NCBI GenBank assembly: GCA_963727845.1
Contig: CAVSHI010000003.1
Location: 434,001-498,000, forward strand
Reading direction: 5' to 3'
DNA length: 64,000 nucleotides
DNA from: JBEKTW01 sp963727845
GTDB taxonomy: Bacteria; Bacteroidota; Ignavibacteria; UBA10030; SZUA-254
A model generated the notes under the pieces. The model made no database searches. It was not told the DNA's origin and was given only the letters and a program-made list of their open reading frames with translations. The translations under genes and the position numbers were made by a program. The first letter of the stretch is position 1. Every line of letters starts with the position of its first letter. Positions 40,169 to 50,747 of the stretch are shown here, piece by piece.

Positions 40169-41491
40169 TCAATGTTCAACTTTTTCCAAATGATCACCCT
40201 CACGCGCATCAGCTCTCTTCAGGAGAATCGCAAATACCAGGCCTACGATACCTAGGCACGAAAACATTACCATGCTGGCCGTATAGTCGTGGGTAACATC
40301 GCGCAGCAGTCCATTCAACCACGGAAACAATGCCAGCCCGATGTTTTGAATCATTGTCGTTAATCCAAACGCCGTACCCACACGATTCTTCTCAACGATT
40401 AATGGAATGGATGGCCACATCGCTGCCGGCACCATCACAAACGCGGAACCGAGGATTATCATCGGAAACACTGGTGGAACCATTGTGAATGCCATTATCA
40501 GAAACGCCGGGACCATGAGAATCGACCCCAACACCATAACCGAAGCTCTTCGACCGAACTTGTCGACGAGTTGACCGAAGAAGGGCGCAAACACCATCGA
40601 GGCGAAGATGATAATCGTGGTCGTTCCACCCGCGGTTGTGAACATGTGGATGACATTATAGAATACCTGATAGAGGAACCCACCTTCCGTTGGCGCAGTC
40701 ATGGCCAGACCGTACTTGCTACTGAAGAAGTCTGTCGATAGAGAGGTGAACGGAAATATCGCGGAATAAAATGTAAGGCAAAGCAGAGTGACATACCAGT
40801 AGGAATTGTTGAACTTCTTGATGTCGGCAAGCACAATCTTGTCCCCGCCACCCTCTTCCTTCAGATTGAGGGTGCTCTCGCCTTTCCGGTCCATGATGAT
40901 ATAGACCAAATTTGCCAACAGCGACAGGATACAAAAGAGGACTGCTGCCCACAAAGCGTATCGATAGTTCTGGAAGTACTCTGCGATGAGTGCCTCCGTG
41001 TTAAAGCTGAACAGCGTTCCCAATCTGCTCAAAGTTAATCCGATGCCAAAGGAAAAGGCGAGCTCCTTTCCTTTGAACCATCGGGAGAAAATTGCACTCT
41101 GAGCGACCACAAGGGATTCCGAACCCCAACCAAATATGAATCGACCGAAAAACAAAACATACATGTTAGGGGCAATTGCAACTATCGCCGCACCGACTGT
41201 CACGAGACACGAAAAAAGGAAGCTCGCACGCCGTGTCCCGATCTTATCGATAAGAAGTCCTCCGATAAATACAGAGAGGATGGCAGCAACGCTGTACAGA
41301 GTGTACATCTGCCCGATCGCTTCGCGGTTGAGTCCCAGTTTTTCTATCAGCGTCGGTGCTATCGCACCCACACTGTCATAAGCAAAATAGCTGCCAAATG
41401 TCAGGATCGCCACGAAGAACAGGATGGTGTAGCGATACGCTCTCCTGGCGGGATGGAACCAAACCGCCCGTTGAATATTTTCCGGACTCAT
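40169..41491 (-). CDS. MFS transporter at end of the peptide/amino-acid block
   Basis: 440 residues with about twelve membrane helices. The first loop motif reads 'IGGLLIDKIGTRRASFLFS' (about 76-94) and the second 'FFGQLVDKFGRRASVMVLG'. A charged loop in the middle (about 205-225, RKGESTLNLKEEGGGDK) separates the halves. The substrate cannot be read; the family includes nitrate/nitrite, oxalate-formate and organic-acid carriers. It is 53 bases downstream of pepD on the same strand, so transport of an amino-acid-related metabolite is a reasonable guess. Confidence 0.85.
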   Translation of the reverse strand: MSPENIQRAVWFHPARRAYRYTILFFVAILTFGSYFAYDSVGAIAPTLIEKLGLNREAIGQMYTLYSVAAILSVFIGGLLIDKIGTRRASFLFSCLVTVGAAIVAIAPNMYVLFFGRFIFGWGSESLVVAQSAIFSRWFKGKELAFSFGIGLTLSRLGTLFSFNTEALIAEYFQNYRYALWAAVLFCILSLLANLVYIIMDRKGESTLNLKEEGGGDKIVLADIKKFNNSYWYVTLLCLTFYSAIFPFTSLSTDFFSSKYGLAMTAPTEGGFLYQVFYNVIHMFTTAGGTTTIIIFASMVFAPFFGQLVDKFGRRASVMVLGSILMVPAFLIMAFTMVPPVFPMIILGSAFVMVPAAMWPSIPLIVEKNRVGTAFGLTTMIQNIGLALFPWLNGLLRDVTHDYTASMVMFSCLGIVGLVFAILLKRADAREGDHLEKVEH

Positions 41492-41544
41492 TCGAAATCA
41501 GAAAGGAAATGGTGACTTGATAAATATGCGTTATCCACAGGTCA

Positions 41545-43002
41545 TCAATTCGCGTTCTTCAAAATCGCCAGCAAGTACTTCCAGAACCTGTCAACGGTGT
41601 CGATGAAAATCTTCTCTTCCGGTGAATGCACGGCCTCAAGCGTGGGACCGAAGGAAACCATATCCATCCCGGGGAACCTCTCGCCGAGGATGCCGCATTC
41701 GAGTCCGGCGTGGACGGCTTTTACTTCGGGTTCTTTTCCGTAGAGAGATTTGTATGTGGTTATCGCGAGCTTGAGAATAGGCGACTCGAGATTGGGCTTC
41801 CAGCCTGGATAGCCGTCGCCTTGTTCCACGGCAGCGCCCCCAAGCTCAAAGATTGTCGAAACCGTTTGAACGATCTCGTCGAGCTCGGACGCAACCGGGC
41901 TCCGCTGACTCGTTGCAAGCACGATGGCGTTCTTTGTTCTATTGATAACGGCGACGTTCGTCGATGTTTCCACCAGCCACGAAATATCCGCGCTCATCTT
42001 GATGACCCCGTGAGGCAGGGCAGCAATAGTCTGAAACAGTTTCTTCTGCACGGCTTTCTTAACGACCTTTCCCTTCCTGGCACCCGACACTTCCGTCAGG
42101 GCGATGGAAAGATCTTTTTCCACGGTTGCGAATTCCGCTCTCACGGTCGTGTTGTACTTTGCGACAAGCTTTTTCGCTGCGTCGATGCTCTTTTTCGGAA
42201 TAAACAGGATAGCTTCACACTCGCGAGGGATGGCATTGCGTTTGTTTCCGCCATCAATGGCCGATAGTCGCGCGCCGAGCGCAGTGAGATCTATCAGAAC
42301 CCTGTTGATAATCTTTATCGCGTTCCCGCGGCCTTTGTCAATCTCCAATCCTGAATGTCCGCCCCGAAGCCCGGAGACTTTCAGCCGGAACGCGACCGTC
42401 TGGGCGGGAGCTTTTTCGAAGCCGGCCTTCCACGTCGCGACCGTGTCTTTGCCGCCCGAGCAACCGACGTAGAGAGCGCCCTCTTCTTCGGAATCGAGAT
42501 TCATCAGCGTTTTGCTTTCGAGTGAATCGGGGGCGAGGTTGCTTGCGCCGGTCAGACCGGTTTCTTCGTCAATCGTGAATAACAGTTCGAGGGGGCCATG
42601 GACGAGAGATTTGTCTTCCATAATGGCAAGATTCGTAGCCACGGCAACTCCATTATCGGCGCCGAGCGTCGTGCCGTTCGCCATCATGATATTCCCCTTC
42701 CGCACAAGTTCGATGGGATCCTTCATGAAGTCATGCACCTTGTCGGCATTTTTTTCGCAGACCATGTCGAGATGTCCCTGCAAACAGATCGGACGGACAT
42801 GCTGCTTGCCCGGCGACGCCGGCTTCTTCACCACGACGTTGCCCAGGCGATCCTGTTTCACCTGCAGGCCGAGTTTCTTTGCCGTCGCAACAATGTAATC
42901 CGAAATGGCGGCCTCGTTCTTGGACCCGCGTGGGATACGAGAAATTTCCGCAAAATATTTCCACATTAATGGTGGCTGTAATCCTTCAATGGCGTTCGCC
43001 AT
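41545..43002 (-). CDS. pepD: PepD-like aminoacyl-histidine dipeptidase (M20)
   Basis: 485 residues with a good ribosome site (AAGGAG). The metal-binding M20 motifs are 'LQGHLDMVCEK' (about 74-84, His-x-Asp), 'LGADNGVAVA', the catalytic 'IDEETGLTGA' and 'LDSEEEGALYVGCSGG'. 'GLECGILGE' and the final His in 'VHSPEEKI' complete the active site. The lid domain (about 185-390) is present. It cleaves dipeptides such as carnosine-like Xaa-His peptides in the cytoplasm. It lies behind the OPT transporter and ahead of an MFS carrier, consistent with peptide use. Confidence 0.93.
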   Translation of the reverse strand: MANAIEGLQPPLMWKYFAEISRIPRGSKNEAAISDYIVATAKKLGLQVKQDRLGNVVVKKPASPGKQHVRPICLQGHLDMVCEKNADKVHDFMKDPIELVRKGNIMMANGTTLGADNGVAVATNLAIMEDKSLVHGPLELLFTIDEETGLTGASNLAPDSLESKTLMNLDSEEEGALYVGCSGGKDTVATWKAGFEKAPAQTVAFRLKVSGLRGGHSGLEIDKGRGNAIKIINRVLIDLTALGARLSAIDGGNKRNAIPRECEAILFIPKKSIDAAKKLVAKYNTTVRAEFATVEKDLSIALTEVSGARKGKVVKKAVQKKLFQTIAALPHGVIKMSADISWLVETSTNVAVINRTKNAIVLATSQRSPVASELDEIVQTVSTIFELGGAAVEQGDGYPGWKPNLESPILKLAITTYKSLYGKEPEVKAVHAGLECGILGERFPGMDMVSFGPTLEAVHSPEEKIFIDTVDRFWKYLLAILKNAN

Positions 43003-43155
43003 ATCAAGTTCTCCTTAGTTGTTTAAATAATAAATGAATATTCTTTTGCTTGCGGGAGACACCCGCGTCATTTTCATGCAAACATTTTAACAATTCTGCA
43101 TCTCTCGGCCCGCAGGAACAATCAATTCTTTCCTGCGGGAAAACGTGCCCTCGTC

Positions 43156-45247
43156 TTACATAATGGCCGTCGGGGGCGCCGGCTCGTCGGCCTTTCCTGC
43201 CTTCGAGAGCGGGACGGACACAAGATACATGACGAGAACGGCAAAGACCGGAATCGCCAGCCATGATGCGATCGACTCGAACCCGGGGACTGTCCAGAAT
43301 TCTGGCCTTCCCTCGGCGCGATCGCGAATGAATACAACGGTCGCTATGAACAGCCCCATCAAAGCTTCGCCGGCAATCAGTCCTGACGCCGAGAGTATAC
43401 CGGCATTTTCAACCCTCGCTTTCTGTGCATCGTTGTATCCACGCTTGGCGGCACGTTTGTCAACAAACCCGCGCACGAGACCTCCGACAAAAATTGCAAA
43501 CGTCGTCTTCGAGCGGCAGGTACATGCCGACTGAAAATAGCATCGGGCTTTTCACCTTGATAAGGATCAGCGAGATTCCCAACGCGATTCCCACGATCAC
43601 CAGCGGCCAGGCCATTTCACCGCCCACGATTCCCTGCGAAAGGGCAGCCATCAAGCCGGCCTGCGGTGCGGGGAGCCGGGGTCCGCCGAATCCACCGGTC
43701 GCGGGATTGCTTGCGAGGTCGGAGTTATGGAGAACATAGAGCGGGAAGAACATCACAAGCCCCGCAAGGATGACGCCGATAATATCACCCACCTGCATCT
43801 TGGAAGGGGTTCCGCCAAGGATGTGTCCGACTTTCAAATCCTGCAACATTTCTCCGGCAACGGCGGAGGAAACGCAAACAACAGCGGCAACCCCCAGAAC
43901 GGCCGCGACCCCCTGGATGCCGCTCACGCCGACGAGGACCATTGTGAGCGCGGCAACCACGGTTGTCGCGAGCGTCAAACCGGAAATGGGATTATTCGAA
44001 GACCCGATCATCCCGACGAGATTTCCGGAAACCGCCGCGAAAAAGAACCCTGCGATCAACATGACAACAGCGGCAAGGATCGCTCCCAGGAACATCTGCG
44101 TAAAGTAGAAATACAGGCCAATCATAAGAGCAAATACAATAACGACACCGAGGATGACCACCTTGAACGAAAGATCTTTCTCCGTCCGCTCGGTTGCCGC
44201 CTTCGCCGCCGCCGATTTTTTTACATCCGCGATCCCCCGTTTAATGCCGAGGATGAGGTTCTTACGCATCTTCCATAGCGTGAAGCAGGCTCCCACAAGC
44301 ATACCGCCGACGGCAATCGGACGAACGATGTACCTGTAAAGATGGCCCGTGAGCGCTCCCCACGCGGCCAGCGTATCTCCATGACTTGCCAAGAGATACT
44401 TATCAATTTCCTGAGGACCGAGGAAAAAGACGAGGAGCGGAACGAACAACCCCCAGGCGAGCAATCCGCCCGCGAAGTTCAGCGCACCGAGCTCGGGCCC
44501 GATAATGTAGCCGACGCCGATGTACGCGGGAGTTGCCGCGGGAGCCGAAATCGTCGTGATGCCGCCGCCGAGGATCTTTTCGGAGTCACCTCTCAGCCCG
44601 AGCTTCACGAAGGATTCCTTGACGCGACCGACCATAACCTGAAAATCATTGGATGAATGAAACACGCTCAGTCCGTCGAGAAGCTTGATAAACGCCCCGA
44701 CCGCCATCGCTTTAAACAGCTGGATGGCCGCTCCAGCGCCGCGCTGACCGGCTTTGTGAATCTCGGAGGCCGCAACGGACTCGGGGAACGGCAGGCTTTT
44801 ATCCTCGACCATGACACGGCGCAGCACGGTCACGAACATGATTCCCAGAACGCCGCCCAGAATCATCAACGATGCCGCGGTGAGATATTCCGTTGTCATG
44901 CTCTCGGCGTTGAAGTTCCAGATGTGGAGCACAACGAACGCGGGGATGGTAAAAATGGCGCCCGCTGCCACCGACTCGCCGATCGAGCCGACGGTTCTGG
45001 CAAAATTTTCCTCAAGAATTGATCCTTTCATCAGGCGCAGGACTGCCATCCCGATGACCGCGGCGGGATACGTGGCGGCAATTGTCATACCCGCTTTAAG
45101 ACCGAGGTATGCATTCGCCGCGCCCAGCACCACGCACATGACCAACCCGATGATCAGCGCACGGACCGTGAATTCCTTCATGTCCGTCTCAGCCGGGACG
45201 AACGGTCGAAATTTTTGACTCTCACCCGGGGATTTCGCATCGGCCAT
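43156..45247 (-). pseudogene. OPT-family oligopeptide transporter, single +1 frameshift near the C-terminus
   Basis: The first frame (45247 to about 43508) gives some 580 residues with many membrane helices and OPT motifs such as 'NAYLGLKAGMTIAATYPAAV' and 'GSSNNPISGLTLAT', up to 'MYLPLE'. There it runs out of the family pattern and stops at 43460. One frame over, 'FAIFVGGLVRGFVDKRAAK' continues the conserved line to the stop at 43156, adding about 115 residues. Removing one base at about 43507 restores LPLE-TTFAIF. OPT carriers import oligopeptides or metal chelates with protons. Only the last two or three helices are lost if the break is real. It lies between proline dehydrogenase and pepD. 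Confidence 0.85.
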
Positions 45248-45276
45248 TGAAGTCTCCTTGTATGTTTCGTTAGAAG

Positions 45277-46188
45277 TTAGTTGAATTGATTTCGGGAAAA
45301 CAGTGCCTTAAAAACGTATCCTGCCATTTGCGGATTTTCCTTGAACCGTCTGATAGAGTACTGGTACCAGTGTTTGCCGAACGGAACGTAGATGCGGACG
45401 CGATGACCGTCCCGATGAAGCTTTGCACAAAGATCCGGCCGGACGCCGAGGAGCATCTGGAATTCGTACTCGTTCTTCTGAAGCCTGTACTTGTCGATCA
45501 GCTTGCACGCGGCGTCGACGACAGCATTGTCGTGGGTGGCAATGCCGACGTAAGCTTTCTGCTTGAACATCACTTCGAGCACGCGCTGGAAATTCTGATT
45601 AATCTGGTCATGGTCGGTATAGGCAATCCGCTCCGGCTCGATGTAAATGCCTTTGCAGAGTCGAAAACCGTTCATGCCATCGCGCATCATCGATGTCGCA
45701 TCGTCCTCGGTTCTGCGGAGTTTCGCCTGGAGCACGATACCGCTGTTGGAAAACTCCTTCCTGATCTGGCGGTAGACCCAGATCGTATCGTCGGTGCAGG
45801 GGGAATCCTCCATATCGATGCGGACGAAATTATTCAAGGTCTTCGCCAGCCGGACAATCGCCTGGACGTTCTCAAAGCAGAAATTCTTATCAAGCTTTAA
45901 TCCTAACTGAGTAAGCTTGATGGAGATATTCGCGTCAAGACGCTCCCTCGAAATTGAGTTCAGAACTTCAAGGATGTTGTCGCGCGCCGAAGCCGCTTCC
46001 TCTCTGCGATGAATATCTTCTCCGAGCACATCCACCGTTGCCAGCACGCCATCGGCGTTGAGCTGCTTGACGACACGCACGGCGTCTTCAAGTTGGTCGC
46101 CCGCAATGTAACGACTGGCAAAATACCGAATCACCGGCCTGGGAACAACGGGAATCGTAGCAACAATAAGCTTATTGAAAATGTTCAT
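45277..46188 (-). CDS. Proline dehydrogenase (monofunctional)
   Basis: 303 residues from the ATG at 46188 (a TTG two codons earlier is possible). The barrel is recognised by 'GVLATVDVLGEDIHRREEA', 'ISIKLTQLGL', 'VRIDMEDSPCTDDTI', 'RLCKGIY' and 'VGIATHDNAVVDAA', which bind FAD and substrate. 'YEFQMLLGVRPDLCAKLHRDG' and 'RVRIYVPFGKHWYQY' complete the C-terminus. It oxidises proline to pyrroline-5-carboxylate and passes electrons to the quinone pool. It heads the block proline dehydrogenase-OPT-pepD-MFS. The partner dehydrogenase is not in this window. Confidence 0.93.
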   Translation of the reverse strand: MNIFNKLIVATIPVVPRPVIRYFASRYIAGDQLEDAVRVVKQLNADGVLATVDVLGEDIHRREEAASARDNILEVLNSISRERLDANISIKLTQLGLKLDKNFCFENVQAIVRLAKTLNNFVRIDMEDSPCTDDTIWVYRQIRKEFSNSGIVLQAKLRRTEDDATSMMRDGMNGFRLCKGIYIEPERIAYTDHDQINQNFQRVLEVMFKQKAYVGIATHDNAVVDAACKLIDKYRLQKNEYEFQMLLGVRPDLCAKLHRDGHRVRIYVPFGKHWYQYSIRRFKENPQMAGYVFKALFSRNQFN

Positions 46189-46311
46189 GGTCAAAAGGGA
46201 GAGGATTGTGTCTCAGAGTGAAGAATCAATGTGTGAATTCGAATATTCATCAGTCATCACAAAATGGATCTGCTGAATATAGGCAAGAGCCGCCTCAAAA
46301 TCAAGCATGAA

Positions 46312-46845
46312 TCAATGGAAAATCAAATTCACGAGCCAGACCGACATGAGAACGGCAACAATGTCGGCAACGATCCCGGCGGGGACTGCCTGGCGCGTTC
46401 TTGTGATGCTTACCGCGCCGAAGTACACCGCGAGAACGTAAAACGTCGTTTCGCTGCTCCCCATCATTACCGAGACCATCCTCCCGATGAGTGAGTCCGG
46501 TCCGTTTGCTTTGATGGTTTCCGACACCACGCCGAGAGCCCCGCTTCCCGAGAGCGGTCTGATAAGCGCCATCGGCAATGCCTCGGCAGGCATACCGATC
46601 AGGCGGGTGAACGGCGACAGAAGCGAGGACAGGATTTCCATTGCTCCACTTGCACGGAAGATCCCGATCGCGACGAGCATGGCAACCAGATACGGTATGA
46701 TCCGGACACCCACATTGAAGCCCTCCCTTGCGCCTTCGACGAACACCTCGTAGATTTTTACCCTTCTGGCCGCTCCATAGAGAACCACGAAAAGGATGAT
46801 CGCGGGAATGGCGAGGATGGAGAGTGTTTCGATAACGGTGATCAT
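46312..46845 (-). CDS. spmB: SpmB-like nucleoside-recognition (Gate) domain membrane protein
   Basis: 177 residues with about five membrane helices. 'VKIYEVFVEGAREGFNVGVRI' spans about 29-49, 'PYLVAMLVAIGIFRASGA' the next helix, and 'MALIRPLSGSGALGVV' and 'SVMMGSSETTFYVLAVYFG' carry the Gate-domain signatures. SpmA and SpmB were named for spore maturation in Bacillus but occur widely in non-sporing bacteria with unknown transport roles. The spmA gene lies upstream on the same strand with a 208-bp gap that holds a helix-bundle fragment and a short repeat. Confidence 0.85.
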   Translation of the reverse strand: MITVIETLSILAIPAIILFVVLYGAARRVKIYEVFVEGAREGFNVGVRIIPYLVAMLVAIGIFRASGAMEILSSLLSPFTRLIGMPAEALPMALIRPLSGSGALGVVSETIKANGPDSLIGRMVSVMMGSSETTFYVLAVYFGAVSITRTRQAVPAGIVADIVAVLMSVWLVNLIFH

Positions 46846-46912
46846 GGAGCGATGAGGTTAGAGGTTAGAGGTTTGAGGTTTAAGATTTGAGCGTTGAGCA
46901 TAGAGAAAATGT

Positions 46913-47038
46913 CTAAAGAGATTTTGAGAGGCCAGTAATCATTTTGCTGATTTCTTCGAGTTGCTTAGCTGATCGTCCCGCTCCCTGTGGTCGCGTTTCT
47001 GTATACCTACCGCAGCTTTCTCCAGTTCTAGCGGACAT
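46913..47038 (-). pseudogene. Possible four-helix-bundle C-terminal fragment
   Basis: A 41-codon frame between spmA and spmB ends in 'KQLEEISKMITGLSKSL', the usual closing helix of TIGR02436 four-helix-bundle proteins (compare the fuller gene at 22260). The N-terminal three helices are absent and the preceding residues are unlike the family. TTAGAGG-type short repeats (46853-46900) flank it. It could also be a chance frame. Confidence 0.3.
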
Positions 47039-47053
47039 TTCACGGCTCCGAGC

Positions 47054-48052
47054 TCATTGCTCATTTTTTAATTTTTCTATCTGCCGCCTGTAGACCGGCA
47101 ACCTCGCTAAGAGCTTGGCTGTTGTCACGCCGACAACGAGAGACACAAATGTCGCGACTAAAACCGGTCCCAGGATTTCCGCCGGGTTCGCCGAACCTGC
47201 CGCCGCGCGGATGGCAATGACCGTTGCGGGGACAAGCTGCACGTTGCTCGTGTTGATGACGAGAAACGTGCACATCGCATCGGTCGCCGTGCCGGCTTTT
47301 GCGTTGAGCTTATTGAGCTCTTCCATCGCTTTCAGGCCGAACGGTGTTGCGGCGTTGGAAAGACCGAGCATGTTCGCGGATATATTCATGATCATCGCAC
47401 CCATCGCCGGATGCTCCGGAGGCACGTCCGGGAATAATCGTCTCATGACAGGTTTGAGCACGCCCGCCAACTTCGCCATGAGTCCGGATTGCTCCGCGAT
47501 CCTCATGACGCCGAGCCAGAGCGCCATGATGCCGATGAGTCCGATGCAAAGCTCAACCGCCGACTTTGCCGATTTAGCGACGCCGTCATTGACAACCGAG
47601 CTGAGCCGCAGGAACTTCGCGGGGTCGAACCGGAACCGCACCGGGAGTATTAGTCCGCGATGATCGATGGAATCCCAGCGAACACTTGCGGTAAGATACT
47701 CTGAGCTGCCCTGTCCATTCATGATCTCCCTCCACTGCGCCGGGAAAGACTCGTCGGCAAAGATGTGGATGATCCCGCCGCCTGCCGGATTCGGCACGAG
47801 CTCCGCCTTCAGAACGTATTCCCGGTTTGATTCAAAGGGTTGACGTGTTGCAAGGTGTTCCGAAGTTGCTGAAAGATAGCAGATGTACTTTTGGGATTGT
47901 TCAAGGAATGGAATGGGATCTCCCCGGAAATCGATGCTCCCGGCAAATTCTTCTCCGTTGTGGTACCTATTCGTCGAGATGTCGTGCACATCGCCGACGA
48001 AGGCAACGGAGATCCCGAGGACAATCAGGGCAAGCCAAATGTAATTTAACAT
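47054..48052 (-). CDS. spmA: SpmA-like nucleoside-recognition membrane protein with N-terminal extension
   Basis: 332 residues from the ATG at 48052; an upstream in-frame start is less likely because the first membrane helix begins at 48052. Residues 1-20 are a membrane helix. Residues about 25-145 are a soluble domain ('IIHIFADESFPAQWREIMNG' lies within it). From about 150 on the SpmA Gate domain follows: 'AVELCIGLIGIMALWLGVM', 'MNISANMLGLSNAATPFGLK' and 'TFLVINTSNVQLVPATVIAI'. Classic SpmA has about 190 residues, so the extension is an extra domain, probably extracytoplasmic. Works with SpmB. Confidence 0.85.
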   Translation of the reverse strand: MLNYIWLALIVLGISVAFVGDVHDISTNRYHNGEEFAGSIDFRGDPIPFLEQSQKYICYLSATSEHLATRQPFESNREYVLKAELVPNPAGGGIIHIFADESFPAQWREIMNGQGSSEYLTASVRWDSIDHRGLILPVRFRFDPAKFLRLSSVVNDGVAKSAKSAVELCIGLIGIMALWLGVMRIAEQSGLMAKLAGVLKPVMRRLFPDVPPEHPAMGAMIMNISANMLGLSNAATPFGLKAMEELNKLNAKAGTATDAMCTFLVINTSNVQLVPATVIAIRAAAGSANPAEILGPVLVATFVSLVVGVTTAKLLARLPVYRRQIEKLKNEQ

Positions 48053-48227
48053 AGTCGCATACCAAAGGAATGACACCAATATAGCAGTTTCCAGGAGAGA
48101 TGTCAAAATTGACAATTATCCGGAAATTTCTTAAATAGAGGGTTGAGGTGGGTCTGTTTGTGAGCGGTTTCTTGGTTTGAGGGAATCGGTTCTGAACATA
48201 AACACGGAAAATCCATGGAGGATGAGC

Positions 48228-48329
48228 ATGAAGAAGAAGCTTACCGTTTCATTCAGAATCGCAGGCGCGATTTGCCTGATGATCCTTCTGTATCCTCTTC
48301 AACCATCCAAAGCACAGCTATTGCGATGA
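48228..48329 (+). pseudogene. Orphan signal-peptide reading frame
   Basis: A 33-codon frame with GGAGG six bases before its ATG encodes a complete export signal (basic MKKKLTVSFR, hydrophobic AGAICLMILLYPL, cleavage near SKAQ) and then stops. Its stop overlaps the ATG of the following propeller gene (ATGA). It looks like the head of a former secreted-protein gene. A remnant of a type IX tail lies on the far side at 50748-50903. Confidence 0.55.
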
Positions 48330-50735
48330 GTGCGACCAGGACGATATTGGCCGTCATATTGTGCTTGTATGTTGCTACTGCCATCTCTCAAGAAATACCA
48401 AAGCACATTGTCAAAGATCTACTACTTGATCGTTTGTCCCAGGGGCTAGCACCTTCTTTCCGGCGCCACTCCATGACGAAGAAAAATAGGCCCTTCTATT
48501 CGATTGCCCAGGACAGTATCCTTGCCGATGTCGGAGAATGGAATTGGGGTGACTGTTGGTCAGCGGATGTAAACGGAAACATAGCACTAGCATCAGCCGG
48601 CAGGACTGTATTGGTACTCGATATCTCAAATCCCGATAACCCGCTCTTGGTTGGCCAGTACGAAACCCCCCAGATAATATTCAGCATAAGAATAAGGGAT
48701 TCAATCGCCTACGTTGGCACAGGGCATTTTCTGCTTATTCTTGATATCTCAAATCCGAGCGAGATGATTCCGATCGTTCAAGCTGACGTAGGTCAGCAAG
48801 ACATTAAGGAAATTGTGATTGAGTTTCCTTATGCGTATATCCTCACTGATGGCCAAGTGGAAATTGTGGACATCAGCAATCCTCAACAACCCGAACTACT
48901 TGGATCTGCAGGAGCGGACAACGAGACAACAAGCCTTTCGGTGAGTAATCACACAGCCTACTTGGCATACAGGCAAGAGGGGGAGATCGACGCTGTTGAC
49001 GCCAGCGATCCCTCTCGGCCACACTATGTGGCAAATACATTTGCCGACCAGATCGTGTCATATGTTACCACAACGGATACATTGCTGTTTACAGCAGAAA
49101 CGGTATTCGATGCAGATTCAAGTCGGTCACTGGTGCTACTGACCTATTCGATTGCTCGCCCGGACACCATAGCGTTTCTCTCTGCTGATTCGGTCTCCCG
49201 TGATTACCAAAACTATCCCTACACCTCGTTATACACAGGTGGTATTACAACCCCCAAACGGCATAGTCTATGTCGCAACCTTAGACTCTGGTGTCTACGC
49301 CATTGATGTCTCCGATCCCAAGAACCCAAAGAATATTGGGAAAAGCTCTCGTCTAGGTATGCCCTTGTGTGGTGATCCCTTTCGAACGTCTATTCTCACT
49401 TCGGCACCGGGGAAATTGCTGTTCGTGACTAACTATGGAATATGGATTTTGACGACAGATTCCCTGGGGCGCACTGCGCCGAGAGGATTCTTCGCTAATG
49501 GTGGGGCACCCGCTTCTGGGTTGGTGAAGAATAAGTGCTTAGTTGCCGAACAGGAGGCATGGTGCATCGGGTTCTTCGATGTCTCGGATTCGAACAAACC
49601 TACTTTGATAAGCACGCTTGAGCTTCCCCGCCGCATCAAGTACTGGACAGAAGTGGCGTGGGATAACGGTGCCACGAATAGCATTTTTTACTATGGGGAT
49701 TTCCTATATGTCGGAACTTTCAAAGGGATAGAAATTGCCGACATTCACGACGTCAGAAACCCAGCGTGGGTGGGGTATGTGCCGGAAAATGTACTGTACG
49801 AGTATAACCTGGATAATCATATTTCTTTGGCTCTGAACAGTGGCTACATGTATGTCTCACATGATTCATCACTTTCAACCTACTGTTTATGCAATCCCAC
49901 AAATCCCCAACTGCTCTCAGAGATAAAAGTCCAACCGTATGTTCATGATTTTGTTGTTGCCGGCAATTATGGCTACTTGCCATCCACTGAGGGGGGAATA
50001 ACTGTGATTGACCTTTCAACACCGACTCAGCCGAAGGCGCTAAAGACGATCTCTCATGCAGACTGGAATGGCTGGCCCTGGAGGGCTCTGAACTTATTGG
50101 TGAAGGACACGGTCTTGTACAACGCAAGCAGCAGCGGGCTCTTGTTCTATTCCATCAGTCGTCCTGACACTCTTCTGTTGATCGATTCGATACCTATTCC
50201 TACCACGGCGTGGCCGTATGCAGCCTTGGAAACAGACGGAAGCTACGTTTATATGTCAGACGAGCACGGCCTCTTTGCGTTTGATGTGTTGAGGGCAGGC
50301 CAATTGGTACAGATTGATGGCTTGCCTCAGTATTGGTTGATGAGCGCACAAGGTGGGTCTGTCTATACATCAATGAATGGATTGTATGGTGAAGGGCTCG
50401 CGCTTCTGAAAAACTTGCAACAACAAGGTGTTGGATCAGAGCCGAGCAATAATTTTATTTCGACCGTTTACCACTCCTACCCAAATCCATTTAATTCAAC
50501 GGTGACATTCTCTTTTGCTGTTCCCGGTAATCAATCAGCCCCTCCCTGTTCACATGTAAGTGTTAAGGTCTACGACATACTTGGACGACTAGCAGCAACT
50601 TTGTTCGAAGGAGATGAACCACCGGGGTCTCACCTTGTTCGTTGGACACCCCTTGGACTGTCAACCGGCGTGTATTTCAGTCGGATTGAAATCGGGACAA
50701 ATGCGACGACTCAACGAATTATTTTTCTCAAATAA
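48326..50735 (+). pseudogene. Secreted LVIVD-type propeller with type IX sorting domain, single +1 frameshift
   Basis: The first frame from the ATG at 48326 starts with a signal peptide (hydrophobic TILAVILCLYVATAIS) and carries LVIVD-like repeats such as 'VLVLDISNPDNPLLVGQY', 'LLILDISNPSEM' and 'VEIVDISNPQQPELLGSA'. It leaves the pattern after 'YPYTSLYT' and ends at 49306. The next frame takes up 'VVLQPPNGIVYVATLDSG' and 'YAIDVSDPKNPKNIG', further repeats ('ITVIDLSTPTQPKAL') and a type A sorting domain ('SYPNPFNSTV', 'VYDILGRLAATL', 'STGVYFSRIE') to 50735. One extra base near 49237-49240 explains the break. Intact, the protein would have about 800 residues and form a surface or released beta-propeller. 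Ligand unknown. Confidence 0.8.
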
Positions 50736-50747
50736 TGGCTGGAACAG

